Made by a program: the position numbers and the translations under genes | Assembly: GCF_024868665.1 (NCBI RefSeq) | Contig: NC_079891.1 | Coordinates: 13,032,825-13,096,824 of the forward strand | Direction of reading: 5' to 3' | DNA length: 64,000 nucleotides | From: Triplophysa rosa | Lineage: Eukaryota; Chordata; Actinopteri; Cypriniformes; Nemacheilidae | The notes under the pieces: generated by a model | What the model was told of the DNA's origin: nothing | Seen by the model: the letters and a program-made list of their open reading frames with translations, nothing else | The model's database searches: none | In this document: piece after piece, positions 56,304-64,000 of the stretch | Layout of the letters: each line of letters begins with the position of its first letter | Numbering within the stretch: the stretch's first letter is position 1

Positions 56304-58185
56304 TCGCAATCTTTAATTGTTGCAAACGTGTCATTATACACAATTTCTATGCATATTATACTCATAAAAAGATGAATGACATGGCTGAATACATACTTTT
56401 ATCTTATGCATGTTTCTCCTCTTTTTCTTCTTTCCTTTTTTTCTTGATCTGGGCATCTGATGCCTTAGACTTCATCTCATAATGTTTTTGTTTGTTGATT
56501 TAAACGTTCTTGGTTGTGGCACATTTGTTGTGCTTTTGACATCAAACAAAAGAAACCAAAATATTTTCTTTAAAGTGAACATTTTGCACTATCCTGTGAT
56601 ACTACTCAGTCTTAAATGAAATGTAAAAGTGCCTACAAGATGCACACAGTAAATGTAATATTTTCTAGGCATTACAGAATACTCTGAACTAATGTTCCAA
56701 CGTCGGTCACTGAATAAAAGGGGGAATAAAAAATGTGTCAATTTAAACACAATTAAAAAAAATGTCTTGCCTCTACAGTATGTCCATCATTTCATATCAC
56801 ACACAAGAGGCCCAAAACGAGCACGAGAAAATAACAAATATCTGTTGCTCAAAGCTCAGATCATTTGATTGTAATTGGTTTTAGTTGCCAGAAAGGCTGG
56901 AGGTAAAAACTCAATCTATTCTTTTTAGAAAACATTTCAGGTACATATTGCTTTATGTTGTTGTATTCTGGATCTCTCATTTTACATGCTGTATTGAGCA
57001 TGGAATTAAATTAAAGCCTTGATATCAAGATCTTTCATGTGAAACAGCCATTCTTGTTATGAAAGAGCACATTTAGAGGCAGTGGAAGGACTCAAAGGTT
57101 CAGAAAGGGAAATGGGCTGTTCATTCTGCATACAAAATAGAATCCAGTTGAACACATGGTATCCAGAAACAGATCTTGCTATGGTTGATAAAAAAGTGAG
57201 AGCAATGAAAAAAGGATGACACATATAGTAGCTCTGAGACTCAGCTTGAGAATGGTTGTGGTAGCTTTGACCCCCCTGCATGTTCCACAAAGGTCTTTGT
57301 TTGTATGGTGTATTTGAAAGTCTTCTGTGCTGTTGTAAAACTAGAACTGCAAGAAGATATAATTTCAAACCTAGCCCCTTTTTTTCATTTAGAATCTCCA
57401 GGGGAGTGAATTCAATATCCATTTCAGAATCCATTTCAGGACTTTCTACAATATAGGAGGGTGAGTGTGAAAGTAATCTAATGACCAGAATGTTCTACAT
57501 GTGTGCAATTTATTGCGATTTTTGAGGTTTTCTAATATGAGACAAATTACAAACATATTCCCCAGCCATGTAGTATGGACACAGTGTGTATGCAAATACA
57601 GGAAAGCACAACCTATGCAGTTTACACCTGTACATATACGGCGTATACTGTACATGAATAATTCATGTTAAAACCTGTGATGCAGTAAAACGACAACTCC
57701 CATTCTGTTGTGTGACTATGAAATTATAACTATAAGATTATAACTCATTTGTATTTTCTCTAAAGCAGTTTACAGTGTGCATTTCATTATTGACATTTAT
57801 TTGTATTTATACAAATCATTGCTATTCACAATTACAGTGTTAATTCAGAGACATTGCCTAATCCAGCATTATATTCTAAGTTGTTTTATAGCAGTGTGTC
57901 CTGGATAAATCTGGTTTAGTTTCACTGTGTACAAGCTGTGTACAAGAAGTTGTTGAAATGACAATAAAGCTACTCCGACTATCTGATTCTAAGATTGAAG
58001 AAAAAAAGCAATTTCCATGTAAATGGATTCACATTTTCCAGGTTCCTTTTGAGTATGTTAGCTTAACCTATGACTAACTGATATATAACAATAATAAAGC
58101 AGAAAATCCCTATTCAAGAATATGCATATATCATGTTGTGCCATCCCAAACCCTCACCACATCCATCCAGTTGAAGTATACAGTA
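56304..58185. other. No confirmed gene; two weak minus-strand candidates
   Basis: A Lys/Glu-rich short frame (MKSKASDAQIKKKRKEEKEE) reads leftward at about 56483-56412 and looks like a protein C-terminus. A 125-codon frame at 57434-57057 contains a TTCTTGCAG acceptor-like site near 57346. Neither can be tied to a known gene. Confidence 0.25.
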
Positions 58186-58330
58186 GCTCACCCAAAAATA
58201 AAAATCTCTAGTCACTCTGTTTCTAAATCTGTAGACTTTCTTCTTTTCTGGAATAAATATATTCCAAGTAATTGGAAGCCATGTGATAGCTTTGTGTGAT
58301 GAACAGAGTAAAATGTAAGTCATTATTTAA
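58186..58330. repeat. Dispersed cyprinid repeat, diverged copy
   Basis: AGCTCACCCAAAAATAAAAAT, CTTTCTTCTTTTCTGGAATA and AAGCCATGTGATAGC-type words follow the order of the common fish repeat also seen, inverted, at 20336-20510. Confidence 0.4.
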
Positions 58331-58729
58331 TGATAAACGCCTACAGTGAGCTGCTAACTGCTGCGACCAGATCACTGCAGTTCACGAATAAGTAATTCAC
58401 ATCTGTTTTGTGAACTGGATGAATTCATCCATTAGAAAGTTCCCAGTGAAAAAATAAAAGTGTTTACATATTCAGGGTTTTTTTAATTGCCAGTAAATGA
58501 AGCATTTGAGGCATTCATACAGAATTTCTACTTGACTGAGTTTATGCTAGTTACTATTCTTCTGTTGTGATCTGAATACCACAGAGACAGTCTATCACAT
58601 CTGGGCCCATGAGAGAAAACTGAAAGATGTTGCCTTATTATAGTGAAAGTTTTATTATCAGAAGTACAATCCTCCAGTATTCCACGATCTTGCTGACAAA
58701 ACATAAAACATAAGGTTTAAATATAAAAT
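58331..58729. other. No gene recognised
   Basis: AT-rich unassigned sequence. Confidence 0.35.
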
Positions 58730-58734
58730 ATAAG

Positions 58735-59035
58735 TGTAGCAAAGCTCAGAACCGGCGAACATTCAAACACTTTAATCAAAATAAATAAACAATAAATCCA
58801 GCAGTAAAAACAGGCCGGCAGCCCCTCACGGATGACTGCTGGCCACACGAACATAAACAAAACTTAATGCCCGGTCCTCTCTCCCCGTAATCCCCTGCCG
58901 ATCGGCCTTTTTAAATGCTTCCGCTCCTCCGTGAGAGATACGAGACCGGTATGACGCCCAGCTGACACTCATTATCAATCGCGTCCCGGCCTCGCTTCCT
59001 CCTCCCACGGCTCTCGTCACGCCTACCTCGTCACA
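58735..59035 (-). mobile_element. Solo LTR of a second family, target duplication ATAAG
   Basis: 301 bases. In LTR sense TGTGACGAGGTAGGCGTGAC...TTTGCTACA, flanked by ATAAG at 58730-58734 and 59036-59040. Contains a TATA-like TTTAAAAAGG and a TTATTGTTTATTTATTTTG stretch. GC-rich 5' half unlike the other solo LTRs; probably Gypsy-related. Confidence 0.8.
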
Positions 59036-59067
59036 ATAAGGTTTCTGCATAATTATATAAAGACCTT

Positions 59068-59204
59068 ACACTCTTAAAAATAAGGATGCTATCAAGGTGC
59101 TTCATGGCGAGGCCATAGAAAAACCATTTTTGGTTACACAAAAAACAATTTAGTCAAAGGTTCTTTAAAGAACCATCTCTTTCTTACCTTTTTATAATAA
59201 TGTG
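59068..59204. repeat. Short dispersed repeat (ACACTCTTAAAAATAA family)
   Basis: ACACTCTTAAAAATAAGG, GGCGAGGCCATAGAAAAACC, AGGTTCTTTAAAGAACC in the order found in a very common teleost MITE-like repeat. Confidence 0.5.
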
Positions 59205-59225
59205 AGATGTATTGGGGACATTTAT

Positions 59226-59435
59226 TGTGAAATTTGGGTTATGAGTTGAATTGAGTTGACGTGCATACGCGAGGGGAGGAGCGAGGGGTGCGTAGAGATG
59301 CAGCCACCATGGAAGACGGCTCGGCTATTAAAGTAAGCTAAAAAGTTAATGTTGTCGCTCTTGATTGCCTGCCTTATCTTGTTCGAACCCTTCCGAAGAG
59401 CGTTTCCTTCTATCCACACAACAACCCCTCTTACA
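59226..59435 (+). repeat. 5' LTR of the Gypsy element
   Basis: TGTGAAATTTGGG ... CCCCTCTTACA, about 210 bases, placed by TG...CA ends and the primer-binding site that follows. The partner LTR is outside the window. Confidence 0.65.
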
Positions 59436-59440
59436 TTAAT

Positions 59441-59453
59441 TGGTGGCAGCGGG
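59441..59453 (+). promoter_or_regulatory. tRNA primer-binding site
   Basis: TGGTGGCAGCGGG, five bases after the LTR end, begins with the TGG that pairs with the CCA tail of a tRNA. The matching tRNA was not determined. Confidence 0.6.
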
Positions 59454-59905
59454 TTTGGAAGATGTGCTGTAGCATGTGAACAGAGTTTTTTTCGGCGGGC
59501 AGTCGGACTAACTTACATGAGATGGATGCGGCAGTACGATGTGGAGGACATCGACGCGAAGTTTAAGTTGAAAGCCTGCTGTTGTGCACGACGTATGTTT
59601 TTCGCTGTATTTTTTTACAGTGGCTCGGACTTTCGTTTGTGTTTTACGGTGGTGTGACTATAACGGAGTTACGCAAAGGTAAACCAGGCTTCATTTTCCG
59701 GACTTCCCTTTTGGAGTTTTTGAGAAAATTCACGTACTTTTATTCTTTTGTTGAAGTTAAACACACTGTTTGAAGATACACTTGCCTGCAACAAGTAACA
59801 TTAATGTTGCGCTGGCACAGTTTTTTCTCTTCTTACGTTTTTGCGGTAAGCCTGTAACGTTACTTTTCATTTTTGTGTGCTAAACATACACGTGTTTGGA
59901 AAACA

Positions 59906-61111
59906 ATGAGTGAAGAAGATGCAGAGCATGACGTGCCCGTGCACAGTACCTCACATTCAATGCATCACTTTGCTGGACATTTCCCGCCCATGTTTTTGGG
60001 GGATGGGAAAGAAGATTTTCTCCGCTGGTGCAGACGATTTGAAGTTTTTGAGGAGGCCAGCTCTGATTTCGATAACGACAGGTTATCCAAGCTTTTGCCC
60101 ACTTGCCTTGGTGGTACAGCTTTTAGTTATTGGGACAGTTTGCCGAGTGAAACAAAGAAAGACTACAAACTGGTGAAAGAGAAAATGACAAGTGTTTTTG
60201 GCCAAAGAGTTTATCTGTCCACGTTTCAAAGTTATGTTAATGCTCGCACACGTATGCCTGGAGAAGCTCTTCAAGTTTTTGCTGCTGAAATTAGCCGTTT
60301 GGTGGACGAAGCTTTTCCCACTTATGAGGTTAATGCAAAGAATGGAGAAAAATTTAGGCGTTTCATTGCTGGCATTGAACCTTACCTCCAGCTCCGTATA
60401 CATGAACAAGGTGTGGACACACTGGATACTGCACTTACCCTTGCTCTTCAAATTGAACAAGCACATCGAGCTAGCAAAGTTCTGCTACCATCATACTCAC
60501 AACAGTGGACTTCACCACCAGCTGGATCTCTCGCCGGAGCTCCATGGAATGTACCTGCCTCTCCTTGTACTCCTGCAACCACAGCACTTCCTGCGGTTCA
60601 CTCTGCTACGTCAAGTGATGTTACAAAACTACAGACGACTCTGGATCGTTTGTCAGAGAGAGTGGATCAGCTACAACTGGAGATCACCCGACAGAGGTAT
60701 GCAAACAGACACAGTTCTTCGCCTGACCGACATCATCACAGCCCCACTCCGGATGGTGACAGAGGGCGCACATCTGAACGGCGCAGGTATGATAGACACT
60801 CACATAATAACTCTGACTCTTATGATCGAGGCAGATCTTCCTACGGAGACACGAGTGGTGATAGAGCATACTGGGAATCATGCAGACGTGCCGATTATGA
60901 TACTCGGAGTCCCAGGAGATCACATGAACATGGACAACACATTGAAAGTCGAAATTCACCTGAGCACTCATCTCGACATGACCATGGTCAGCGAGACAGG
61001 TTGCTGGACAGTTACTCATCAAAGCGTTGGAGTCGCCGATCACCAAGTCCAGGGCGAGTGCGCTTTCAGTCTCCTTCACAGGTCATCCAAAACCAGGGAA
61101 ACTACAAGTAG
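59906..61111 (+). CDS. Gypsy gag
   Basis: 401 residues from the ATG at 59906 (MSEEDAEHDVPVHSTSHSMH), preferred over an upstream non-ATG start. Residues ~28-200 form the Ty3/Gypsy capsid-like fold: MFLGDGKEDFLRWCRRFEVF, LPTCLGGTAFSYWDSL, then a Gag-core tail ending in LALQIEQAHRASK. A short coiled coil (KLQTTLDRLSERVDQLQLEI, residues ~245-270) precedes an Arg/Ser/His-rich basic tail that probably binds RNA; no CCHC knuckle is present. Ends TAG 61109-61111. The protease frame overlaps its last ~85 bases in another phase, suggesting ribosomal frameshifting to pol. Confidence 0.85.
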   Translation: MSEEDAEHDVPVHSTSHSMHHFAGHFPPMFLGDGKEDFLRWCRRFEVFEEASSDFDNDRLSKLLPTCLGGTAFSYWDSLPSETKKDYKLVKEKMTSVFGQRVYLSTFQSYVNARTRMPGEALQVFAAEISRLVDEAFPTYEVNAKNGEKFRRFIAGIEPYLQLRIHEQGVDTLDTALTLALQIEQAHRASKVLLPSYSQQWTSPPAGSLAGAPWNVPASPCTPATTALPAVHSATSSDVTKLQTTLDRLSERVDQLQLEITRQRYANRHSSSPDRHHHSPTPDGDRGRTSERRRYDRHSHNNSDSYDRGRSSYGDTSGDRAYWESCRRADYDTRSPRRSHEHGQHIESRNSPEHSSRHDHGQRDRLLDSYSSKRWSRRSPSPGRVRFQSPSQVIQNQGNYK

Positions 61112-61371
61112 TTGACAATGTGGGCCAGTTGCCAACTGCTAAGGAAGTCAGGCCCTCTGGTGACACTGGTGAGCCACAAGTGATTTCAAATTCTGTTGAT
61201 GTTATGACTCAGTACGTGCCACTTATAATTGAGGACACATTAGTTCATGCTTTTGTGGATAGTGGAGCTGATGTTTCTCTTATAAGTGACGATTTCAGAA
61301 TGTCTACTGCTAGTTTACGTCAAAGACCATTAGTGAAACAGTTTATACCATTTAACATCTATTTCTGGTGA
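61027..61371 (+). CDS. Gypsy aspartic protease region (5' part of pol)
   Basis: Overlaps the end of gag in the -1 frame. The active site is LVHAFVDSGADVSLIS (DSG codons about 61258-61266), DSG in place of the retroviral DTG, as in many Gypsy elements. The frame stops at 61369-61371, but homologous sequence (ISGDKLDSVG) continues in the +1 frame from 61361. A one-base indel between about 61345 and 61365 is therefore likely. Confidence 0.7.
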   Translation: MESPITKSRASALSVSFTGHPKPGKLQVVDNVGQLPTAKEVRPSGDTGEPQVISNSVDVMTQYVPLIIEDTLVHAFVDSGADVSLISDDFRMSTASLRQRPLVKQFIPFNIYFW

Positions 61372-64000
61372 TAAGCTGGATTCAGTGGGTACACTACCAG
61401 CAAATGTAACTTTGGGACTGCATTCAGTGTCACATTCTTTTCAAGTGATCAGAAACTGCTCAAAGCCAATTATATTAGGTTGGCACTTTTTGTCTGCTCA
61501 TAAGATTGTGATGAATGCCCAGAACATGTCTCTTGAACTGAAGGGGGACTCTATTTCATTTTTGACTGTTAATCAGCAGGTTCCTAAACTTGTGGGTGTT
61601 ACAGTGTCCACCACACAAGTTGTTCCTTCCTTTTCAGAGACATTAGTCTCAGCCAAACTTTCACCACCTCATAAGGGTTGCCAACTTGATGGTTACACAG
61701 GTGTATTTGAGCCTCATTATCAAGAGGACTCAAAAGTAGGATTTGCATGGACTGTTACTAAAGCAGTTCATGATTCAATTTTTCTGAAAGTAGTAAATCC
61801 TTCTTCTGATGACATTTCTCTTCACAGAGGCACACAGATTGGAACTTTTTATTCTGTGTCAGAGGGTAAACAGGATGACTATGTGGTGATAGACAAATGT
61901 GTCAATAATGGGAACATTAAGGAAGCTTGTGTGGCTAGCACTGTTCCAATGTCAACGTCCATTTCACCTGTATTGCCAGATATTTCTGATACTGACTTGT
62001 CTGATGTGCAACAAAAACATCTAAAAGATTTGCTAACTTCTTTCTCTGATGTTTTCAGTCAGCATGCCCATGACTATGGCAGAACGAGTGTTGTCACTCA
62101 CAAAATCAGAACTAAAGATGACACTCCTATGTCGCAGCGAGCGTACAGGACCTCCCCTGCTCTCAAGGCAGAAATGCACCGTCAGGTAGAACAATTGAAA
62201 GCGCAAGATGTGGTTGAGGACAGTGATAGCCCATTTTCGAGTCCGGTAGTCATGGTAAAGAAAAAAGACAATACTTACAGATTTTGCGTAGACTACCGTA
62301 AATTGAATTCTGTCACTGTCACTGATGCACACCCCTTACCTAGGGTGGATGACAGTCTTGATGCGTTATCAGGGTCTCAGTACTTTTCCACTATTGACAT
62401 GTCTGCTGGCTATTGGCAGGTAGAGTTAGACCCTCAAGACAGACATAAAACTGCTTTTACCACAGGAGATGGTTTGTACCAATTTAAGGTGATGCCTATG
62501 GGTCTCAAAAATAGTCCACCGACATTTCAGAGGCTCATGGAGCTTGTCCTTAGAGGACTACATTGGACAAAGTGTGTCATTTACTTGAATGACATAATCT
62601 GTATGGGGAAAGATTTTGAGGATCATCTACAGAACCTCACAGACATTTTGGTTAGGTTTAGAGAAGAGGGTCTTAAGCTTAACCCTAGAAAATGTCAGTT
62701 TTGCAAGGCGTCTGTGACATACATGGCACATGTTGTCTCGAAAGATGGGTTAGCTCTGGACCCAGCTCACAGTCAGCGGGTGAGGGATTGGCCAACACCT
62801 CAGTTTCACACAGAGGTACGAGCATTTCTTGGGTTATGTAGTTATTATAGGCGTTTTGTTCAAAATTATGCCTTTAAAGCTCATCCCTTATACAGACTTA
62901 CACACAAGGAGGTTCCCTTTGAATGGACTGATGACTGCGCAGCAGCATTTCGGCAGTTGAAAGATGCTTTGACATCGCCTCCTGTTATGGCATTTCCTAA
63001 TTTCGAGAAGCCATTTGTGCTGAGTACAGATGCATCTAATGTCGCTATTGGTGCTGTTTTAGCTCAAATTCAGGATGGCAACGAACGTGTGGTGGCGTAT
63101 GCTAGTCATGTACTGTCTCCTAGTGAGCGGAGATGGTCGACGTATGACAAAGAATTGTGGGCGATAATTTGGTCATTCAGGCATTTTCGTCATTACTTGA
63201 CTAATTGCCCTTTTACCATAGTCACAGACCACAAACCTCTTGTTGGTCTTAGGAAGTTGAAGTTTGACATTGATCCCACAGGACGCAGAGGTCGATGGGC
63301 CATGGAATTGGATCCATTTGACTGGGTGATTGTACACAAAGATGGAAAGAGACACACAAATGCAGATGCTATGTCGAGAATTCCTGTAGTGCCACAGACA
63401 ACACAGGAACCTCTGAAAAAGGCGGTATGTACTCAAACAGATGACTTGAGTATCATCTCTCAGATTGCTGTTTCTGCTGGCAGTAGCTGCACAGATTGTC
63501 AGGTTAGGGCACAACCTCAGATTTGCTTAACTGAAGGTGATGTTGTCAGGAACAATGTGTCGAGGGTAAACCTATGGCATACTTCTTTGTGTACTGACGG
63601 AAAAGACATTTCCCTATACCAGAGAGAAGATCTTGGGCTCTCACAGGTGTATGATTGGGTGCAGAATCAGGAGAGGCCTAGTCTTAGACGTGTACATGGG
63701 AAGATGAGACATTTATGGTGGCAGTTTCCCCGGTTGGGGTTGAATAGTGGCGTGCTCTGTCGTAAAGCTCGTCTTGCCCCAGGTAAACCTGAAGTTTATC
63801 AAGTGATTATTCCTGATGCTCTCATTTCGGACACTTTGCACTATTTACATGGTGATCCATGTTCGGGACACTATAGTGCTGAGCGCACACTCAAAAGAGC
63901 TCAGAGTTTGTGTTTTTGGCCAGGAATGAGAAAGGCTATTGAGGAATACTGTGAGTCATGTGTTGCTTGTGAATCCAGGAGAAATCCTGTTCCTCAACGT
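61361..64000 (+). CDS. Gypsy reverse transcriptase, RNase H and integrase N-terminus (open to window edge)
   Basis: 880 codons without a stop. RT: VEDSDSPFSSPVVMVKKKD, FCVDYRKLNSVT, motif A STIDMSAGYWQV (Asp near 62397), MPMGLKNSPPTFQRLM. Motif C reads VIYLNDII at 62576-62599; the first Asp of YLDD is Asn (AAT at 62588-62590). RNase H: VLSTDASNVAIGAVL, STYDKELWAI, IVTDHKPL, HTNADAMSR (63355-63381), carrying the four acidic residues. Integrase zinc domain: LHYLHGDPCSGHYSAERT with CESCVACE (63835-63973), HHCC. The catalytic DDE part lies beyond the window. The RT is expected to be inactive or impaired because of the Asn. Confidence 0.85.
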   Translation, partial: MSGDKLDSVGTLPANVTLGLHSVSHSFQVIRNCSKPIILGWHFLSAHKIVMNAQNMSLELKGDSISFLTVNQQVPKLVGVTVSTTQVVPSFSETLVSAKLSPPHKGCQLDGYTGVFEPHYQEDSKVGFAWTVTKAVHDSIFLKVVNPSSDDISLHRGTQIGTFYSVSEGKQDDYVVIDKCVNNGNIKEACVASTVPMSTSISPVLPDISDTDLSDVQQKHLKDLLTSFSDVFSQHAHDYGRTSVVTHKIRTKDDTPMSQRAYRTSPALKAEMHRQVEQLKAQDVVEDSDSPFSSPVVMVKKKDNTYRFCVDYRKLNSVTVTDAHPLPRVDDSLDALSGSQYFSTIDMSAGYWQVELDPQDRHKTAFTTGDGLYQFKVMPMGLKNSPPTFQRLMELVLRGLHWTKCVIYLNDIICMGKDFEDHLQNLTDILVRFREEGLKLNPRKCQFCKASVTYMAHVVSKDGLALDPAHSQRVRDWPTPQFHTEVRAFLGLCSYYRRFVQNYAFKAHPLYRLTHKEVPFEWTDDCAAAFRQLKDALTSPPVMAFPNFEKPFVLSTDASNVAIGAVLAQIQDGNERVVAYASHVLSPSERRWSTYDKELWAIIWSFRHFRHYLTNCPFTIVTDHKPLVGLRKLKFDIDPTGRRGRWAMELDPFDWVIVHKDGKRHTNADAMSRIPVVPQTTQEPLKKAVCTQTDDLSIISQIAVSAGSSCTDCQVRAQPQICLTEGDVVRNNVSRVNLWHTSLCTDGKDISLYQREDLGLSQVYDWVQNQERPSLRRVHGKMRHLWWQFPRLGLNSGVLCRKARLAPGKPEVYQVIIPDALISDTLHYLHGDPCSGHYSAERTLKRAQSLCFWPGMRKAIEEYCESCVACESRRNPVPQR

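Larger units (their letters stand above)
59226..64000 (+). mobile_element. Gypsy-type LTR retrotransposon, 5' part
   Basis: LTR, primer-binding site, gag, protease, RT, RNase H, start of integrase; runs off the window, so the 3' LTR and target duplication cannot be checked. RT-RNase H-integrase order defines Gypsy/Ty3. Mostly open reading frames suggest a fairly young but not intact copy. Confidence 0.9.

Noticed and set aside
60192..61115. A 307-codon open frame inside the Gypsy gag gene in another phase
   Set aside because: It follows the gag reading frame in the shadow phase, lacks recognisable motifs and is Leu/Met/His-rich as expected from shifted codons; gag itself has clear capsid features.

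Overview
The window reads as teleost, most likely cyprinid, nuclear DNA: AT-rich non-coding sequence, CA microsatellites, spliced rather than operon-like genes, and a dense set of fish-type transposable elements. This assignment is an inference from repeat content. I see no CRISPR array, rRNA gene, bacterial gene or complete host gene. About half of the window can be assigned to mobile elements, often nested. The best host-gene evidence is a signal-peptide first exon on the minus strand near 22.5 kb.

Region by region. 1-2111: 5' part of a minus-strand L2/CR1-type LINE with an uninterrupted frame. 2113-5560: a coding-looking exon split by a 3.2-kb DIRS-type element with inverted terminal repeats and an internal complementary region. 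6.4-12.2 kb: a near complete but mutated Ngaro-type tyrosine-recombinase retrotransposon (gag, RT-RNase H, recombinase, then an Ala/Ser-coding 60-bp repeat array). 12.3-14.6 kb: a transposase-like pseudogene split by a hAT element with an 8-bp target duplication, itself holding an LTR fragment. 15.3-16.4 kb: adjacent and nested MITEs. 18.45-19.6 kb: a TTAA-flanked element carrying an exon-like segment. 22.5-23.6 kb: host exon 1, CpG-containing upstream DNA, CA microsatellites. 23.6-30.6 kb: mostly unassigned, with one MITE and a Harbinger-like fragment. 30.6-33.9 kb: an LTR element with a Pro/Ser-rich gag-like relic, split by a small MITE and by a Harbinger element. 35.5 kb: a solo LTR. 36.2-47.8 kb: a decayed env-bearing endogenous retrovirus-like element on the minus strand with 1.2-kb LTRs and an 816-bp env tandem duplication. 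48.4-59.2 kb: hAT and Harbinger-like elements, three solo LTRs, palindromic MITEs. 59.2-64 kb: the 5' part of a Gypsy retrotransposon running off the right edge.

The genes do not form one pathway: they are separate retroelements, each with its own capsid-like, protease, reverse transcriptase and integrating enzyme (endonuclease, tyrosine recombinase or DDE integrase). Target duplications and frame restoration give a relative order of several insertions. The least ordinary observations are the DIRS inverted-repeat/ICR architecture, the coding minisatellite behind the Ngaro recombinase, and independent Asp-to-Asn changes in the catalytic box of two different reverse transcriptases.
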